Assembly: GCA_037074615.1 (NCBI GenBank)
Contig: CM073535.1
Coordinates: 5,805,001 to 5,869,000, forward strand
Direction: 5' to 3'
Source of the DNA: Leucaena leucocephala
Lineage: Eukaryota; Streptophyta; Magnoliopsida; Fabales; Fabaceae
Length of the DNA stretch: 64,000 bases
The first letter of the stretch is position 1; each line of letters begins with the position of its first letter. Under the pieces are notes generated by a model. That model worked only from the letters and a program-made list of their open reading frames with translations. It searched no databases and was not told the origin of the DNA. The position numbers were made by a program, and so were the translations under genes. Below are positions 26,401 through 39,609 of the stretch, piece after piece.

Positions 26401-29301
26401 TTAGGTTTACCTGTTATCAAATAATTGTGCTCATTAACAGCCACCTTTTTAGGAAGAGTGCACCTTAAGATGCAGAAAATACTGTTTCATTTATTTAGAA
26501 TTCTCTATGAGAGGTCCATTGACAAGCTGAAGCAGAATCTTTTTCTGAAGTGAGTTCTTAATCAATATTTAAACTGTAAAGCATAATTAGTTGGCTTTTG
26601 TGAATTAAATGCAGGTTGTCAGATGGGGGCGTTCTGTATATGCAAATATTCAGAAATTTATCCAGTTCCAACTTACTGTCAATGTTGCAGCTCTTGTTAT
26701 CAATGTTGTTTCTGCAGTTTCCTCTGGCAATGTCCCACTAAATGCAGTACAGGTACTCATCACTCTCTCTGCCTCTCTCACTTCCGCTCGTTTATTTTGG
26801 CAGACACTTTTATTCTCTTTATTGCTTTCTGATCTCTCTACAGCTTCTTTGGGTAAATCTTATCATGGATACACTTGGAGCATTAGCCTTGGCAACTGAA
26901 CCACCTACAGATCATTTGATGGATCGGAATCCAGTTGGTAGAAGGTGAGATTTTTTTCTTTTTTAATGGTCTGGGTCATCACTTGATATTTTGGATCTTT
27001 CGATGTGTCTGATATGTTACTCCTCTGGTTCCCATTGCTGGCGAACACAAGTAGGAGTGGTGCAGAATAATACAATAATTCTAGGAAGGTCATTTTCTTA
27101 ATAATTGTTTATTTGAATTCAGGAATGCAATTGAAGAATGAAGAACAACGCACGATTCCAAGAATTATATCTGCTTCAAGGAATACAAAAACATAGCAGG
27201 ATAGAATCCATAGTTATAAACACGAGTAGCACCAAATGCTCCGAAACTATGTAGTGCTTAACATTTAGTGTTGATCTACATGAAAATGTAATTTACAATC
27301 TAAAATTTTCAAAATATAAATGATAATGACTAATAAATGTAGAAAATCAAATCGCAAAAAGAAATCCTCATAACCGCATTATATTGGTCCACGTATCATA
27401 AAATCAAATACTACACAGTTACATCAGCGCTTAATAAAGTTTGAGTCTAAGATTAGTCCCAAGATATCTAAACCAGATCTTCCTCAAAAGTAGCACCGCA
27501 ATTATCGTAAGCAGTCCCTCAATTAGCTTTACTAGCAGCTATGATTGTCTATAGGCATGCGTGTGACAGTACACCCATGGTTCCTTGGGTAAAGTCTAAA
27601 TTTCTATATGAACTATTGAATATATGTAAAGTATTTTGTGAATAGAGCCAGTTAGGTTAGGCTCTCTTATAAAACAATCAAAGCGATGTCTTTATGCCTG
27701 GATGGTTTCTTTTAGAGAGTATGACTAACTCTTGTATTCCTTTCAGTGAACCTCTTATAACACACTACATGTGGAGGAATCTGCTTATACAGGTAAACCT
27801 GTCTATCCTTTATACTGCGACATTTTTGTACTTGTTTTCTTGGAATTATTTGGAGGTTTGTTGAACAACAAAATCTGATGCGGATTTTGAATCTGTGGGA
27901 TATGGCTTCACCATTCCTGGAATGAATTCGTTTATTTGTCACTGATTGGATAATCAAATTACTGGTTGGAACTTCTTCAGGCAGCGTATCAAGTGTCTGT
28001 TTTGCTTGTACTGACTTTCCGAGGTACCACTTTATTGAATCTGAAGCATCACTCTGACGCTACCATAGTGAAGAACACTCTAATATTCAATGCATTTGTT
28101 CTCTGTCAAGTAAGACCTTAATTCCAATAAAATTTATCTTTGATTTGTTTTACATTTGAGTTTCAGCTTGTTCCTGAGATTCCTTTGTTTAATTTGGGAT
28201 TAAGTGGCGAATGTTCTCGTTCAGTACAGTATGCATTATTCAATGTTACATCGGGTGTCATTTCATGGACAGCTGAAAGGTTGATGTCTATGCCCACCTA
28301 ATTGGGCTTTCTAGGCTTTAAGCTTTGTTGACCTAGTTTGATATTTTAACAGTTGACGAAGCATAAGTTCAATTTTGAGGTTTCTCTGTACACCGATACG
28401 ATTCTTGTTCTGGTAGTTAGAAACTAGGGAACGTTGACTGTTTGTGTGGCTTTAGCCAACTTATATTCCTCCTGGTCAACATCTCTATAGTTGGATTCTT
28501 CTTTCCTCTTTTCTATAGCTAATCCTTTTGATGGCAAAGAAATTTTGAGATCTGTACTACATCATTTTGCACCTACTGTTCACATATGGAACTATGATAT
28601 AATTGCAATTTTTTGTTTTATCTCAGTTCTCATATCAATAATGATATGTCAAACACTCTTGAAAATGCAGGTCTTTAATGAATTTAATGCTAGAAAGCCA
28701 GATGAAAAGAACATATTCAGGGGAATCACAAAAAACTACCTCTTTATGGGGATAGTAGCTTTAACTCTCGTACTTCAGGTAACACTTGTTTGATGCACTC
28801 TGTTGGTCTTTGCTATAGTTTTGGAATACTTAATAGGCCGATGATCATCTTCTTTGTTGAATAGGTTATCATCATTGAATTCCTGGGCAAGTTCACTTCG
28901 ACAGTGAGGCTTAATTGGAAGCAGTGGCTCATCTGCGTTATCATTGGAATTATCAGGTTAGTTTATAGCCACGCATAAATCCACTTTTTAAGTGTATCTT
29001 TCGTCTTTGCTTATATTAAATAAACTTCCCTTGGTAAGTTTCGATCAGACATTTTTGTAGTGAAAGCTTGGACGGGTCATAATTGATTAATTTCTTAATT
29101 CAACTGTTATAAGAATGTAATCAGGAGGGGTTAAATGGAATTTTTTGTAGTCTAGAGATTGCCTTGTGTCTATGACTGCTAATAAGAATTACTCTCTGCT
29201 TCAGCTGGCCTCTTGCTTTTATTGGGAAATTCATACCCGTGAAAAATAGTAATTGTCACAAGATCTTTTATAAGTTGTGCTCCAAGCAACGAATACCATG
29301 A
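17415..29301 (+). CDS. ACA10: Plasma-membrane-type autoinhibited Ca2+-ATPase (P2B), ACA8/ACA10 clade
   Basis: A calmodulin-regulated pump that exports Ca2+ from the cytosol. There are 33 coding exons, all in frame, giving 1085 residues, the usual family length: 17415-17567, 17846-17962, 18044-18083, 18522-18634, 18733-18864, 18987-19076, 19754-19823, 20082-20152, 20245-20328, 20419-20496, 20577-20648, 21343-21426, 21503-21585, 21674-21782, 21914-21969, 22408-22450, 22536-22619, 23050-23187, 23292-23351, 23436-23534, 24302-24412, 24536-24706, 25023-25082, 25540-25752, 25847-25963, 26276-26374, 26615-26752, 26844-26944, 27747-27792, 27981-28109, 28671-28778, 28865-28956, 29205-29301. The N-terminal autoinhibitory/calmodulin-binding helix is at residues 43-70 (RLKRWRQAALVLNASRRFRY). 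TGES is at 311-314, PEGL at 441-444, the phosphorylated Asp484 lies in DKTGT, and TGDGTND is at 804-810. About ten membrane helices are expected. An in-frame 24-bp duplication lies in the P-domain side of exon 24. The start at 17415 fits homologous N termini; ATG 17379 is an alternative. Assignment to ACA8 versus ACA10 is tentative. Confidence 0.95.
25642..25689 (+). repeat. In-frame 24-bp tandem duplication in a Ca2+-ATPase exon
   Basis: Two adjacent 24-base units encode EGKVTNII (residues 741-748) and EGKEPNII (749-756), followed by a third EGK that starts the conserved EGKSFR segment. Arabidopsis homologues, as I recall them, have a single xxLIEGKxFR here, so this looks like an in-frame slippage duplication adding about 8-16 residues just after the conserved GDN/CGIL region. 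Confidence 0.8.
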
Positions 29302-30481
29302 AGGAACCTGAATTCTCAATGTGTGCAAGTCTTCATTTTCTGGCTTTTTTACCTTCACATTTATGTTCAAGTCTCGGGTTGACACAAGTACTTCAAAGAT
29401 GAAAATATTATACTGGTAGCACAATCGTTTTCCTTTTTTAATAGGTGTGGAATTGTTTTAGCTTGTTATTTTCCCTTCAATTCTGGGTTTTGTTATGCCT
29501 AGGTTCTAACTAGTGTATACGGAATTTTACGTAGTCTTGGGGTTTGTTCCCTTCATTTTGTCCATTTTTTTTGTGGGGTGATGACTGTATTTTCAGTTTG
29601 TGGAAATATACTGCAAAAGTAAATACACAATATTATTCATTTCACTAATGCTCTTGTATTCATTATATTGGATTTTCTTTCATTCATACATTCATGCATT
29701 CAGCGAACAGCATCGTACTTGAATGTAATTGTATATATGATGTTCGCATTTCATAATTATTACTCATTTATTCCTTTTTTTCCTTAATCCTTTTCCAAAT
29801 ATACAACATCCAGATTGTATATTCATCTCTTTATTTATAAATTCAATTAACCATCCTACTGATTAATAGATTACTGACTCGTACTTCTAATTGATTAACC
29901 ACATAAAAATGCTTCTTTTCCTCAAAAACGATACTTAAACACATCGCTCCCCTTGCTCAACCCCATGAAAAGCAATATACTTGAATCCATTTGGAAGCCT
30001 AAATATACGGCCTACTTACCTAGTGTTCCGGACCCATTTAAGTACTAACCCATTCCATAGCACACAACGGTTTGGATAATTTCGTGTAACTTTGCACAGA
30101 AGTTTAGTTAAAAAAAGAATAATCTCTCACAATATAGCAAATCAAAGTTCAAATATCTACTAAAAAAATACTCACATTTAGTACCGACAAGGCCTTGAAC
30201 AAGATTGCATGCTTAGAAAAAAAAAATTCGTCTGACTCTACAACCATATACCTATTATCGGCACTGGCCCATCTCAAGTCACCAATCCCTTGTTTGACAA
30301 ACGGGTATAACAGTACAAGCATGATTCGGTTGGAAAGAGATGCAACTTTAAGATCCTGTGGAGTATGAACCTTATAAGATCCAAGGCATGATTGGAGCAG
30401 TGAATAATAATATTAACATGATGCGACAATTTTCATGATCTTGAAGCACAACAAGAATCCGTGGTGACCGAAGATTTTTAA
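29302..30481. other. Convergent 3' intergenic region between Ca2+-ATPase and CMO-like genes
   Basis: The two flanking genes end toward each other about 1.2 kb apart, so this holds both 3' UTRs. No open frame longer than about 80 codons was recognised and no repeat was defined. Confidence 0.6.
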
Positions 30482-33400
30482 TTAATGGGAGAGGTTTTGG
30501 TGAAGCAGACAGTGAAAATGGTGCATGGCCTGCTCAAGGGTTGGAGCATATCTGCCAACTGAATATGCGGGAGATTCAAGGCCCTTCTGAACACTTTCAC
30601 ACAGCACAATATCTTCTAACTGCATACAAACAAAACAACAACTAAAACATGGCCCAAATGACTTGCCAGAATCACACCTTGCAAATATCTTGTCAACTAA
30701 ACTACCATATATCAGTACCTGTACTTTCCCGCTATCCTGTAAGCTTCTGTCTATGAAACCCGTGTCATCCTGATAAGGTAGAGAGAGGTGAAGGAAGTAA
30801 GAGTTAATTTTTTTTTCAATTCCACTGCGAGTTTTTCGACTGATAATAGTTTTTTAAAAAAATAAAAATTATCATTATGAGTTTTACTATAATAGCATAA
30901 AAGAATCATGATAAACCCCAAACTCTAGGGTGCAGCAAGATAGTAATCATGATAGAGAATAGGAATGAATCATGCCCTGATTTGCCACTAAAACAGATTA
31001 ACACATGTTACCTTAAGAGAGTGTTCAAGATAGTAATCAAAAACTACTTGGCATTTGTTATGTCCTAGCGGAAGTACAAGATTGGTGTCCATCCAGGGTC
31101 CATATCTACAATTTGGAAAACATGCGAAGTTAAGAAACTCTACTATTTTGCATGATAATTACCCAAAAGGACCAAGTGATTACCTATTTATCATGAAGTT
31201 AGGATAAACAAAAGCATATATAGCATTTTTTCCAAGTCGGTCATAGCTCTCTTTCCTTTTCACCGAGCTGCTTTCGCAACTTTGAATGCTTACCCTTTCA
31301 AACATCTACATCATTAAATACAGTCCCTTAGTACCCAAAAAAAACCCTTGGTTACAAGGAACAATGAAAGCCCAATATCAGGAGCATTTTATAATATAAA
31401 TACTTTTTTCCTTTTTTGGCCTGAAGACAATGCATTAATCTACAATCACTCCCTCTCAACTCTTCCTATTGTAACTCTTACCAAACGTGCCTGACACAAA
31501 AGATTCACACACATGCTACACTGATCTGTAAAAATGAAGAGCTTTCACAATGAGGGTAGAGAAGAATACAGTGATGGAATAGGAATCAAGCTGTAGACCG
31601 AAAGCAAGGCCTTTATGCGCATAGGGTACATGATAGCCTCCATCTAAGTAGTTATCACAAAATACCTGCAAATAGAAATACTCAAAATTACCAGTGTCCT
31701 AGCATCTTCAGTTTATTATATCATCCATATTAAAATAATATCAACCTTCTAAAGAACAAATTTCATGATATAAACTAAGCTTTCTAGAAGAGCAACGGTG
31801 AGAGTCTCTGAAATAATTCTTTATCACATAACAAAACTCCCAAGAAGACACAAATTTCAAGGCAAGACAAGAGGTCCATACCTTCCAATTGCATTCAATG
31901 GTATATTCACGTCTGCAGAGATAACTGAGTGAAGAATCAATTCCGTTGGTGCTTAATATATCTGCACTGCTACCAAGCCATTCCCTTCCCACATGATGGT
32001 TATCGACTTCTGCTTGAGGAAAGCCATCTTTGTTCAGATTGAGAAGTACAAATGGGCCCCAAATAGCTACCTCAATTGGTACAAGCCCAAAGTCCTATCC
32101 TCCATTGTTAAAAAAATCAGCCAAAATCTTCCTCTATCAGAATTTCGTTTACAAGAAACCAATCATGGAACAGAACTTCATACATTTTCATTGAAATCCT
32201 GCACTCCTGCTATTCTAGTTGCCTTAATAAGAGCTCCATTCAATCCATACGTCCACCCCTGCAGAGATCATATTCTTTTCCTATTTTAGGTTGCAAATAA
32301 TAACGAAAAAAAATAGGAACCTGTGGTGAGGAAGAAGCGACCAGTAATAACAACTACCAATAGGAATAAGCTTAAAAGATTTTCACTTTCAACCTCAAGG
32401 ATCACATGGAAATAATTTATATATGTATAGCTCATACACATATAAACCAGAGCAGGTAAACTCACATGGTAAGGGCAGACAAAGCAAGATTTCTGTCCAC
32501 TACCAGATGCAACAAGAGAGGCATGATGACGGCAGACGTTGTGAAAGGCATGAACCTTCCCATTCTCATCTCGACATACAACAAATTCAACACGTCCAAG
32601 TCTGCAAAATTAATCCTCCAATTGGTTCTCAGAATCTCGGAGGAAAAGAAAGTTGCTCCCATAGATCCTTTTCCCCTTCCAAGAACCAAATGGAGCTAAC
32701 AGTAGCACTATTTTACTAACAATATATGCAAGTACCAGTTAAAAAAATGAATCAAAATTGTTCCACCTTTATTAAAGGCGTAAATGGATGGAAGGAAAGT
32801 TTTAAATTTAAAACCTGCCAGTGAAAAAGTCATGTGGATTCTTTATCTGCTCTGTGGACCCTGATTAGAAAAGAAACAGTGGAAGCTGACAATTCTTGGC
32901 TGAAACAATATTCCAAAGATAACTGATGGAGACACAATCCATATCATGGAAGGCTTTTAATCTCCCAAACGTTGGGGACAAAAAAAAACAAATCAAAGTT
33001 TAGCAAGATCAGAGGTAAAGGAGCTAGAGCAGAGAAGATTAAAGCTGCAAAAAGATTTTAATGATCATTGGCTTTTAAATAACTTATTATTCTAACCTTT
33101 TTGTAGCTCTTAACAATGAGAAAATAAGAAACTGCTTTGATATGTTGCTTTTGCCAAAACAATTAGGAGAAAGGGGCGAAGGGAGGTTAAACTTTTAGAA
33201 TCGTCTCCTTATGTCGTTGAAAAGTAGCAAAACTAAAATTGAAATTGAACATTATGAACCAGTAGCGTCCATAAGCCAGATTGATATTATCAATTGTTAA
33301 GGAATATAGAAAGTGCCAATTTTTTATATATTTTTTGTGACCGGTATTTCGGCCATCGAAGCAAAATTCATACAACTAAGGTAACTTTTTGCAGATTATA

Positions 33401-33840
33401 ACTCTACAATTTAATATTTCCAATTTGTCTTCCTCCATTTTTGGAGGAAACGATCACTCCCACCAACAAAACAGCCTCCAAAACGAAATTGATGCAAAAG
33501 AAGTAACTACTGAGTACTGACCTACTGCTTGCCAGCCACTATAGAAGACGCGATCGAGCTCAAGTTCGAAGAAAGATGGATCGGTGTACCATGAGGTGGG
33601 AGGGGTTATAGCTTTTTCCACAGGAATCTTGGGATCGAACTGGTGCACAAGTCTTTGAGCATGAAGTGCCACCTCGGACGAAGAACCGAGAATCGGATTT
33701 CGACGAGAGCAGAAGGGGAAGATTCGATTCGAACACCGATATTTATTTGGCACACTGAGAATCAAAATTTGGCGAGGAACAAAGGAATTAAGTAGCATCG
33801 TCATGGACATCGAAGTAGGATTGGAAGGCGGGAGTTCCAA
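30482..33840 (-). CDS. CMO: Choline monooxygenase-like Rieske non-haem iron oxygenase, probably plastid-targeted
   Basis: Ten exons on the minus strand keep one frame: 33522-33840, 32815-32860, 32466-32601, 32184-32258, 31882-32094, 31570-31665, 31184-31305, 31012-31105, 30719-30769 and 30482-30619 (stop TAA 30482-30484). The product is 429 residues, close to known CMO proteins. The first 55 or so residues are Ser/Arg/Pro-rich with few acids, as in chloroplast transit peptides. The Rieske [2Fe-2S] motif is complete: Cys145-x-His147 and Cys164-x2-His167. The mononuclear-iron motif reads CDNYLDGGYHVPYAH, with His275 and His280 as expected ligands. The family uses ferredoxin electrons to oxidise choline to betaine aldehyde in glycine-betaine accumulators; in many plants the homologue's substrate is unproven, so the choline role here is inference. 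ATG 33840 is the most upstream start; Met11 or Met13 are alternatives. Confidence 0.9.
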
Positions 33841-34894
33841 AGAAGAGTGCTCACTGCTTGCGCTCTACGAAACATCCGGCGCCTTAAACCGGTATTATAT
33901 TGCAGTTGTATAAAGTATTCGTTAAAATTACACTCTCTCTTGCCAAACTTAAAATTACATTCTCAAAGTTGGTGACTTTTTTATCAAAAGTTTGTGACTA
34001 TTTTAAATATGGAATTACCTCCCTATAAAAGGATGTCATCTGGTGATCTAAATTTGACGAAAATGGAGGTTCACTCAGCAAGATTTCCTTTTCTTTTTTT
34101 TTTTAGTTCAGAAAAGAATAAACACTTATTGGGAGGATCTTATCTGTAACAATTTAATTTACGAGCTACTCTTTTTTGTCAACCCTTTGAATATGATTGA
34201 AGAATATTATAATCAAAATGATGAGCTGACTAATTTCCTTCTTGTGTGAAGCAAGGCAAATATCCTCTGTCCTTACCTCCATTTGGAATCCCTGCTCAAA
34301 CTTGTCAAATTCTCAAGTTTCCTCTAATTCAACCGCAACATTACAAGTACACAACATTTTAGGAACCTCTGGAATATAATTAGAAGTGCTTTAGCCAATA
34401 AATTAGAATAATCAACCTTGTTTTGACATCAAATTTAAAATAAACTAAAAAAATTGATTTAATTAATAAAAAAATAGTTTATATTTTATAAATTTATAAA
34501 TTTAAATCTTTCAATAAGTATTTATATAAATATTTTTTTAGTTTGAAGGCATGCATTGACTCAAATCATTCATATACACCACATATTAGATTTAAGATAA
34601 TAAAGTATGTCTTGAAGGTAAGTTTTCTCTGTTATATATATAGAGAGATTTCATCCTTTGTTTAAGAGCCAAGTTAATCTTAGATTGGTGATTCAAACTT
34701 CAAATCAAATATTGGCGAAGTCCCCAATTCATGTTTCAACCCAAATGTGTTACTATATGGATTGGCTCTTCATATTTGCGGATGGACCAACTGTTTAAGT
34801 AACAGGTCAACGGCCCTATAATTAATTAACGTTCATCAACATTGAACATAAGGGACATTAATATATTTCTTCTCAACTTTAGTATGACGTAACA
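33841..34894. other. Upstream region of the CMO-like gene
   Basis: This is the divergent space between the CMO-like and PIRL genes. A TATA-like 'aatataatacc' on the minus strand lies about 55 bases upstream of the CMO-like ATG (33890-33900) and might be the promoter or 5' UTR. Otherwise it is AT-rich with no gene. Confidence 0.45.
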
Positions 34895-34902
34895 CCTCGG
34901 GC

Positions 34903-35653
34903 TAAGGCTGTGCATAAATTTCTTAGTCTAGTATGTTCTCAACCCGCAATAAAAATATCCTACCTAATCCGATAAATATAGGGTAAGGTTGGATATCGAG
35001 TTGTAAAATACAACCCATGTATTTTTTAGGCTAGCCACCGGGCATAAGGGCCACCCTGCCCTGCCCATGAGCACCCATTCTTTTATTTTTTTTCTCTATC
35101 TTAGAAGGGAGAATATAATAACTACTGGTGACTATAAGGTAATTTTAGAAATATTAGTTAAGTAAGTTGTATCTTTTAATATTTATAACTATACTAATTT
35201 TTTCTTCTTTTTTTAACTTTGTTAATTATCATATGATTATATTATAAATTATAATTATTTATTTTATTTTTTTAGATGCTTTATCTTTGTCAATATTGAA
35301 GAGATTGATACAAAGTTATAATTATAAACTACTTAGATTTCAACTCTTATTTTTTATATACAATGGATCTCAAGATTTTAATTATTATCTTTGTTCTCTT
35401 ATTCTTAGTAGATTATAGATATTATTTAACTCTTGAAGACACATGAATATGGTATTATTTTAGAAGTTCATAATTGTAAATTTTTTTCACAACATGAACA
35501 TGACATCACGACTTGGACATGCCCAGCCCAAAATTATTAGGCTTTTTACCGGGCAGAGCCGAGTATCGGGCTGCAAAATATAGCCTATACATTTTTTGGG
35601 TAAGATACCGGGTAGAAGACTACTCTACTCAACCCTATCTATACACACCCTTA
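34903..35653. mobile_element. Non-autonomous hAT-type element
   Basis: This is a 751-bp element. The left end reads TAAGGCTGTGCATAAA and the right end, in reverse complement, TAAGGGTGTGTATAGA, matching at 12 of 16 positions. It is flanked by an 8-bp target duplication with one mismatch: cctcgggc (34895-34902) and ccttgggc (35654-35661). An 8-bp duplication and short ends of this kind are characteristic of hAT elements. It has no transposase. Two internal segments (about 34990-35070 and 35545-35630) are diverged direct repeats of each other. Confidence 0.75.
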
Positions 35654-35661
35654 CCTTGGGC

Positions 35662-37197
35662 TACCCTCATCTATGGGGTATGTTGGATTTCCTATATTTC
35701 AACTTATGATAAAATGCCTAACTTTTAGATATTTTGCACTTTGATCCCTTAATTTCTGTTGACATTAGCCTCCAAGCGAATTTCAATCTCTAGCTAGCTG
35801 CCAGGCCAAGCCATTTACATATTTTAATCCAACCACGCCATTTTCTTCTTGCCTTTCCATGTGCCTCCCCCATAATACCTAAATTTCTGCTTCTTATTTA
35901 AATTATAAATGAGAATGAATAATTATAAATTTTTCATGCGTAGAATACTATATTTTTTTTATAATTTTATATTATATTGGTTTTGTTTCACAAATGTCAA
36001 ACAAGTTAGTATGAGTTTATATATTCCACTGAGTTTATAAATAATTCTAACTTTATCACATGACTCGTGAATATTTTTTAAAATTGTTACATTACATTTA
36101 TTTAAAGACATATTTAGATTTTTTTTTATAAACAAAAGACATATATAGATTTTGAGATGTTGCAATGCAATACTATAAAACTTTTCATATTATGATCATT
36201 ATTTTGAATTTTCACAGCCGCAGCTATATTATGTGGTCATCTCAATTATCGTTATGTGCCAGCTCTGTATCATCACCAATTACATATCATGGACAAAATT
36301 AAAGGACTAATATATTTCTAACTTATTAATAACAATAAATTATATATATAATTCATATTATTTGTAAAGCATAAATGGTACCACTCGTTTTGATTTTTGT
36401 GTGCAATTTAAAAGCATCTTGTTAAATGATACAACATATGAAACGATGCAATTAATATCCATGTTTTTTCATGTATATTTTATGAAGCTGTAGATGATTA
36501 ATTATACAATTCATGACGTGTAATAATATTATGATGACGTGTTATAATTTACATATTATCTTTAATTTTAATTATAAAATTTTATTATTTTTTTTAAAAA
36601 AATTAAAAAATCTGTTTAGTTATAGTATACGTTATATAATCTTTTTGAAATGAATAGTTTATAAGTCAATTAAAAATTAGTTTGATAGAAAATAAAGATA
36701 AATATTTTAAAATTATTCTTTAATTTTGTAATCTTTCTAAAAAATTAATTAAATTTTATAATTATGATTAAAATGAGTATTATTCTTTTTTATATGGTAT
36801 ATAGACCTAAGTTATGTAAGGAAACCTATGAAATAATACTCATAGATCATATATTCGTACAACATAATGAATCGACTATATTATTAATTATATATTGGTA
36901 TCTTATTAAAAATAATACAACTTGTGTAATAATTTAATTAATTAATATTCTGCTATTATATAGCTTAATAATGTAGCAAACCGACGATGAAATAATACTT
37001 ACACGATAGACCATTCGTACACTATCACGTACTAAGCACTAATTATCTCACTAAGCATAACCATTTTTATTGACTGACATTTTTTTATTATATATTCCAC
37101 CTGCTCTTAATATATAAAATATATTTAATTATTTTAATTAAATTAAAAAAATTAATTGATATAAAATATTTTTTTTAAAACACACTAATCATCTTTT
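35662..37197. other. AT-rich intergenic region
   Basis: I see no gene or defined repeat. The sequence is more than 70 percent A+T by eye, with stops in every frame. Confidence 0.6.
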
Positions 37198-37205
37198 TTT
37201 AACTC

Positions 37206-37805
37206 TATAGCCAATAATACAGGTTAAGTGGTGCAAGTTAGATAACTCGTATTAGCAAGCCAATATGTCAACCTATCATCTTTTTTTTTTAAAAAAAATA
37301 TTATTTTTGTAAGCATTTCTATATGTGTGGACTAACCAAAATAGATGCTTTTTGTAAGACTATGTGTTTGATAGGTCAATTATCTTAGAAAAAATTATAC
37401 TAGTTTTTTTTTAAATGAATCCAACATAAAATTTTAAATGAAGAATATTTTTTATGTTATAATTAAAATAGTTTATAGAAAATGACTAATGTTGAATACT
37501 AATATGACAAATATAACATAAATAATTCATAACATTCTCCTATGTCATTACCCAAACTAACATGTTTGTAAATTTAAATAATTAATTAAACTAATGAATA
37601 GTTAATAGAATAATTTAAATTATATTATATATATGGCAGGTTAGCAGGTCAGCCCGCGAGTTAGTTTGCCACAACCTACAGGTTAGACGATGAGGGTTGG
37701 GACAACATATTTGCTGGCATATTAGAATTTAGCCAACCTTAACCTACTATTTTTAAGTGATTTGGCAGGTTGGGCCTGCAGGTTCAAGCCATATTATCAG
37801 CTCTA
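37206..37805. mobile_element. Degenerate non-autonomous hAT-type element
   Basis: The left end reads TATAGCCAATAATACAGGTT and the right end, in reverse complement, TAGAGCTGATAATATGGCTT, matching at 14 of 20 positions. The flanking octamers tttaactc and tttaatga share only the first five bases, so the target duplication is decayed or the boundary is off by a few bases. Internal 'caggttagcaggtc' and 'ggcaggttgggcctgcaggt' blocks resemble the GC-rich subterminal parts common in hAT derivatives. It has no coding capacity. Confidence 0.5.
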
Positions 37806-38599
37806 TTTAATGACCTCCCGTATTCTCTTAATTGATTATTGTTGATAGAGTATTAATAGGAGTAATTTAAAAAAAATGATAAATATATGAAATAAATCTT
37901 ATATTTAATATTAAGATCAACTCCACAATTATATCATATATTAAGGATTAGAGGAGTAATACAATATGATATGAATTAGTCCAATTAATTAGTTAATTCA
38001 TGATATTACGTTTAATATAAATAAATAAAAAATTGATCTTTGTATTTTCACTATTAACATTTTGATTAAATTAGTATATATACACATAACTAGGTGATAT
38101 TGAAAATTATACGGGTGTATATATGAAACTGTTTAAAAGTATATATTTATCATATTTTTTAAATAAAAGAATCTGAAATTTTAATTTAAAATAGAAAGTT
38201 TGATGATAAAAATATGAAAAATAGTTAATTTTCTTTGTGAAGGTTTGTCTAATAACTATGATCAAAACCAACACACATAATTTGTTAATCATTAATTTTA
38301 TGCTTACGATACCTAACTTGGTTTAAAATAAATCTTTACTTGTGAATAATACATGTCATATTCTTACATCAAGGTGAGATAGTTTTTAGAAAACTTCAAG
38401 TTGATATTAAAAGTTATATCTAAATTAAATAATCAAGAATAAAATAATTATTCAATCCTTGTTCATCGTGTCATGTTGTTTTTGAAAAGAAAACTAACTA
38501 AATTTTGGTCCAACAAGTCCAAGAAGTACCATGTAATTTACAAATCAGTGAGTTCCCGGTATTCGCAGCATCGAAAAGGAGCTTTCAATTAATATTTTA
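37806..38599. other. AT-rich intergenic region
   Basis: No gene or defined repeat. Short patches near 38460-38590 are less AT-rich and lie just outside the composite inverted-repeat element that follows. Confidence 0.5.
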
Positions 38600-38789
38600 G
38601 GGATAAAAAATTATTTGTGTATAAAAATAGGGAAAAAGATAAACAAATATCTTATGCAATTCAAAATTCTAAAAAGTTTATCTAAATTTGTAAAAATATA
38701 GATTGGTTATAAGTATAAATCTATCCTTTTAAAATTTTAGAAAAATAATAAAATTATCCTTAAAAGTAACCCTCTTATTGTGTATGTGA

Positions 38790-39602
38790 TTTATAACTTT
38801 TATAATGTCTATGATCACCATAGTAAAGATATTTACTATTATATTTAACAATTTAGTTGTAAATAATTGTTTTAACGAAAGTGATTAAAGTCATTATAAA
38901 AGTTATCAATCATATTATACGAGTTGTAATTGACCCAATTAATTACTTATAATTAAGTTGTTAAAGAGAGTAAGAAATATCTTCACTACAGTGGTCAAAA
39001 TTATTACAAAAAGTTGTAAATCATATTACACAAATAGTAATTGACCTAAATAATTAGTTTCAACTAAATTATTAAATAGAGTATTAAATGTCATAACAAA
39101 GGTTATCAAAGTCATTACAAAAGTTGTCGATCCTATTATATGAGTTGTAATTGACCAAAGTAATTATTTGTAACTAAATTGTTAAAAAGTATAGTAAATA
39201 TTTTAACAAATGTGGTCAAAAGTCATTATAAAAATTGTCAATCACATTATACGAGTTGTAATTGATCTAAGTAATTATTGCAACTAAGTTATTAAAAATA
39301 ATAGTAAATGTCTTAACGAAGATGATTAAAGTCATTATAAAAGTTGTCAATCTCATTACAAGAGTTGTAATTGACCTAAATAATTACCTATAACTAAATT
39401 GTTAAAGAGGGTAATAAATATCTTTACTACGATGGTCAAAATTATTACAAAAAGTTGTAAATTCCATTATACGAGTAGTAATTGACTCAAGTAATTATTT
39501 GCACTTATGTTGTCAAAGAGAGTAATAAATATATTCACTACGGTGATCAAAAGTATTATAAAAGTTATAAATTTTATTATACGAGTAATAATTAATCTAA
39601 AT
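38790..39602 (+). repeat. Tandem array, about seven 110-bp units, with an inverted unit at its left end
   Basis: The anchor 'gtaattgac' or its close variants occurs at 38926, 39037, 39147, 39258, 39367, 39478 and 39588, spacings of 109-111 bases. Each unit also carries 'taactaaattgttaaa', 'agtaaatat' and 'cattataaaagttg'-like blocks with scattered changes. The part at 38795-38870 is the same unit in opposite orientation and best matches the last unit, so the array can fold back on itself. Confidence 0.8.
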
Positions 39603-39609
39603 AATCCAG

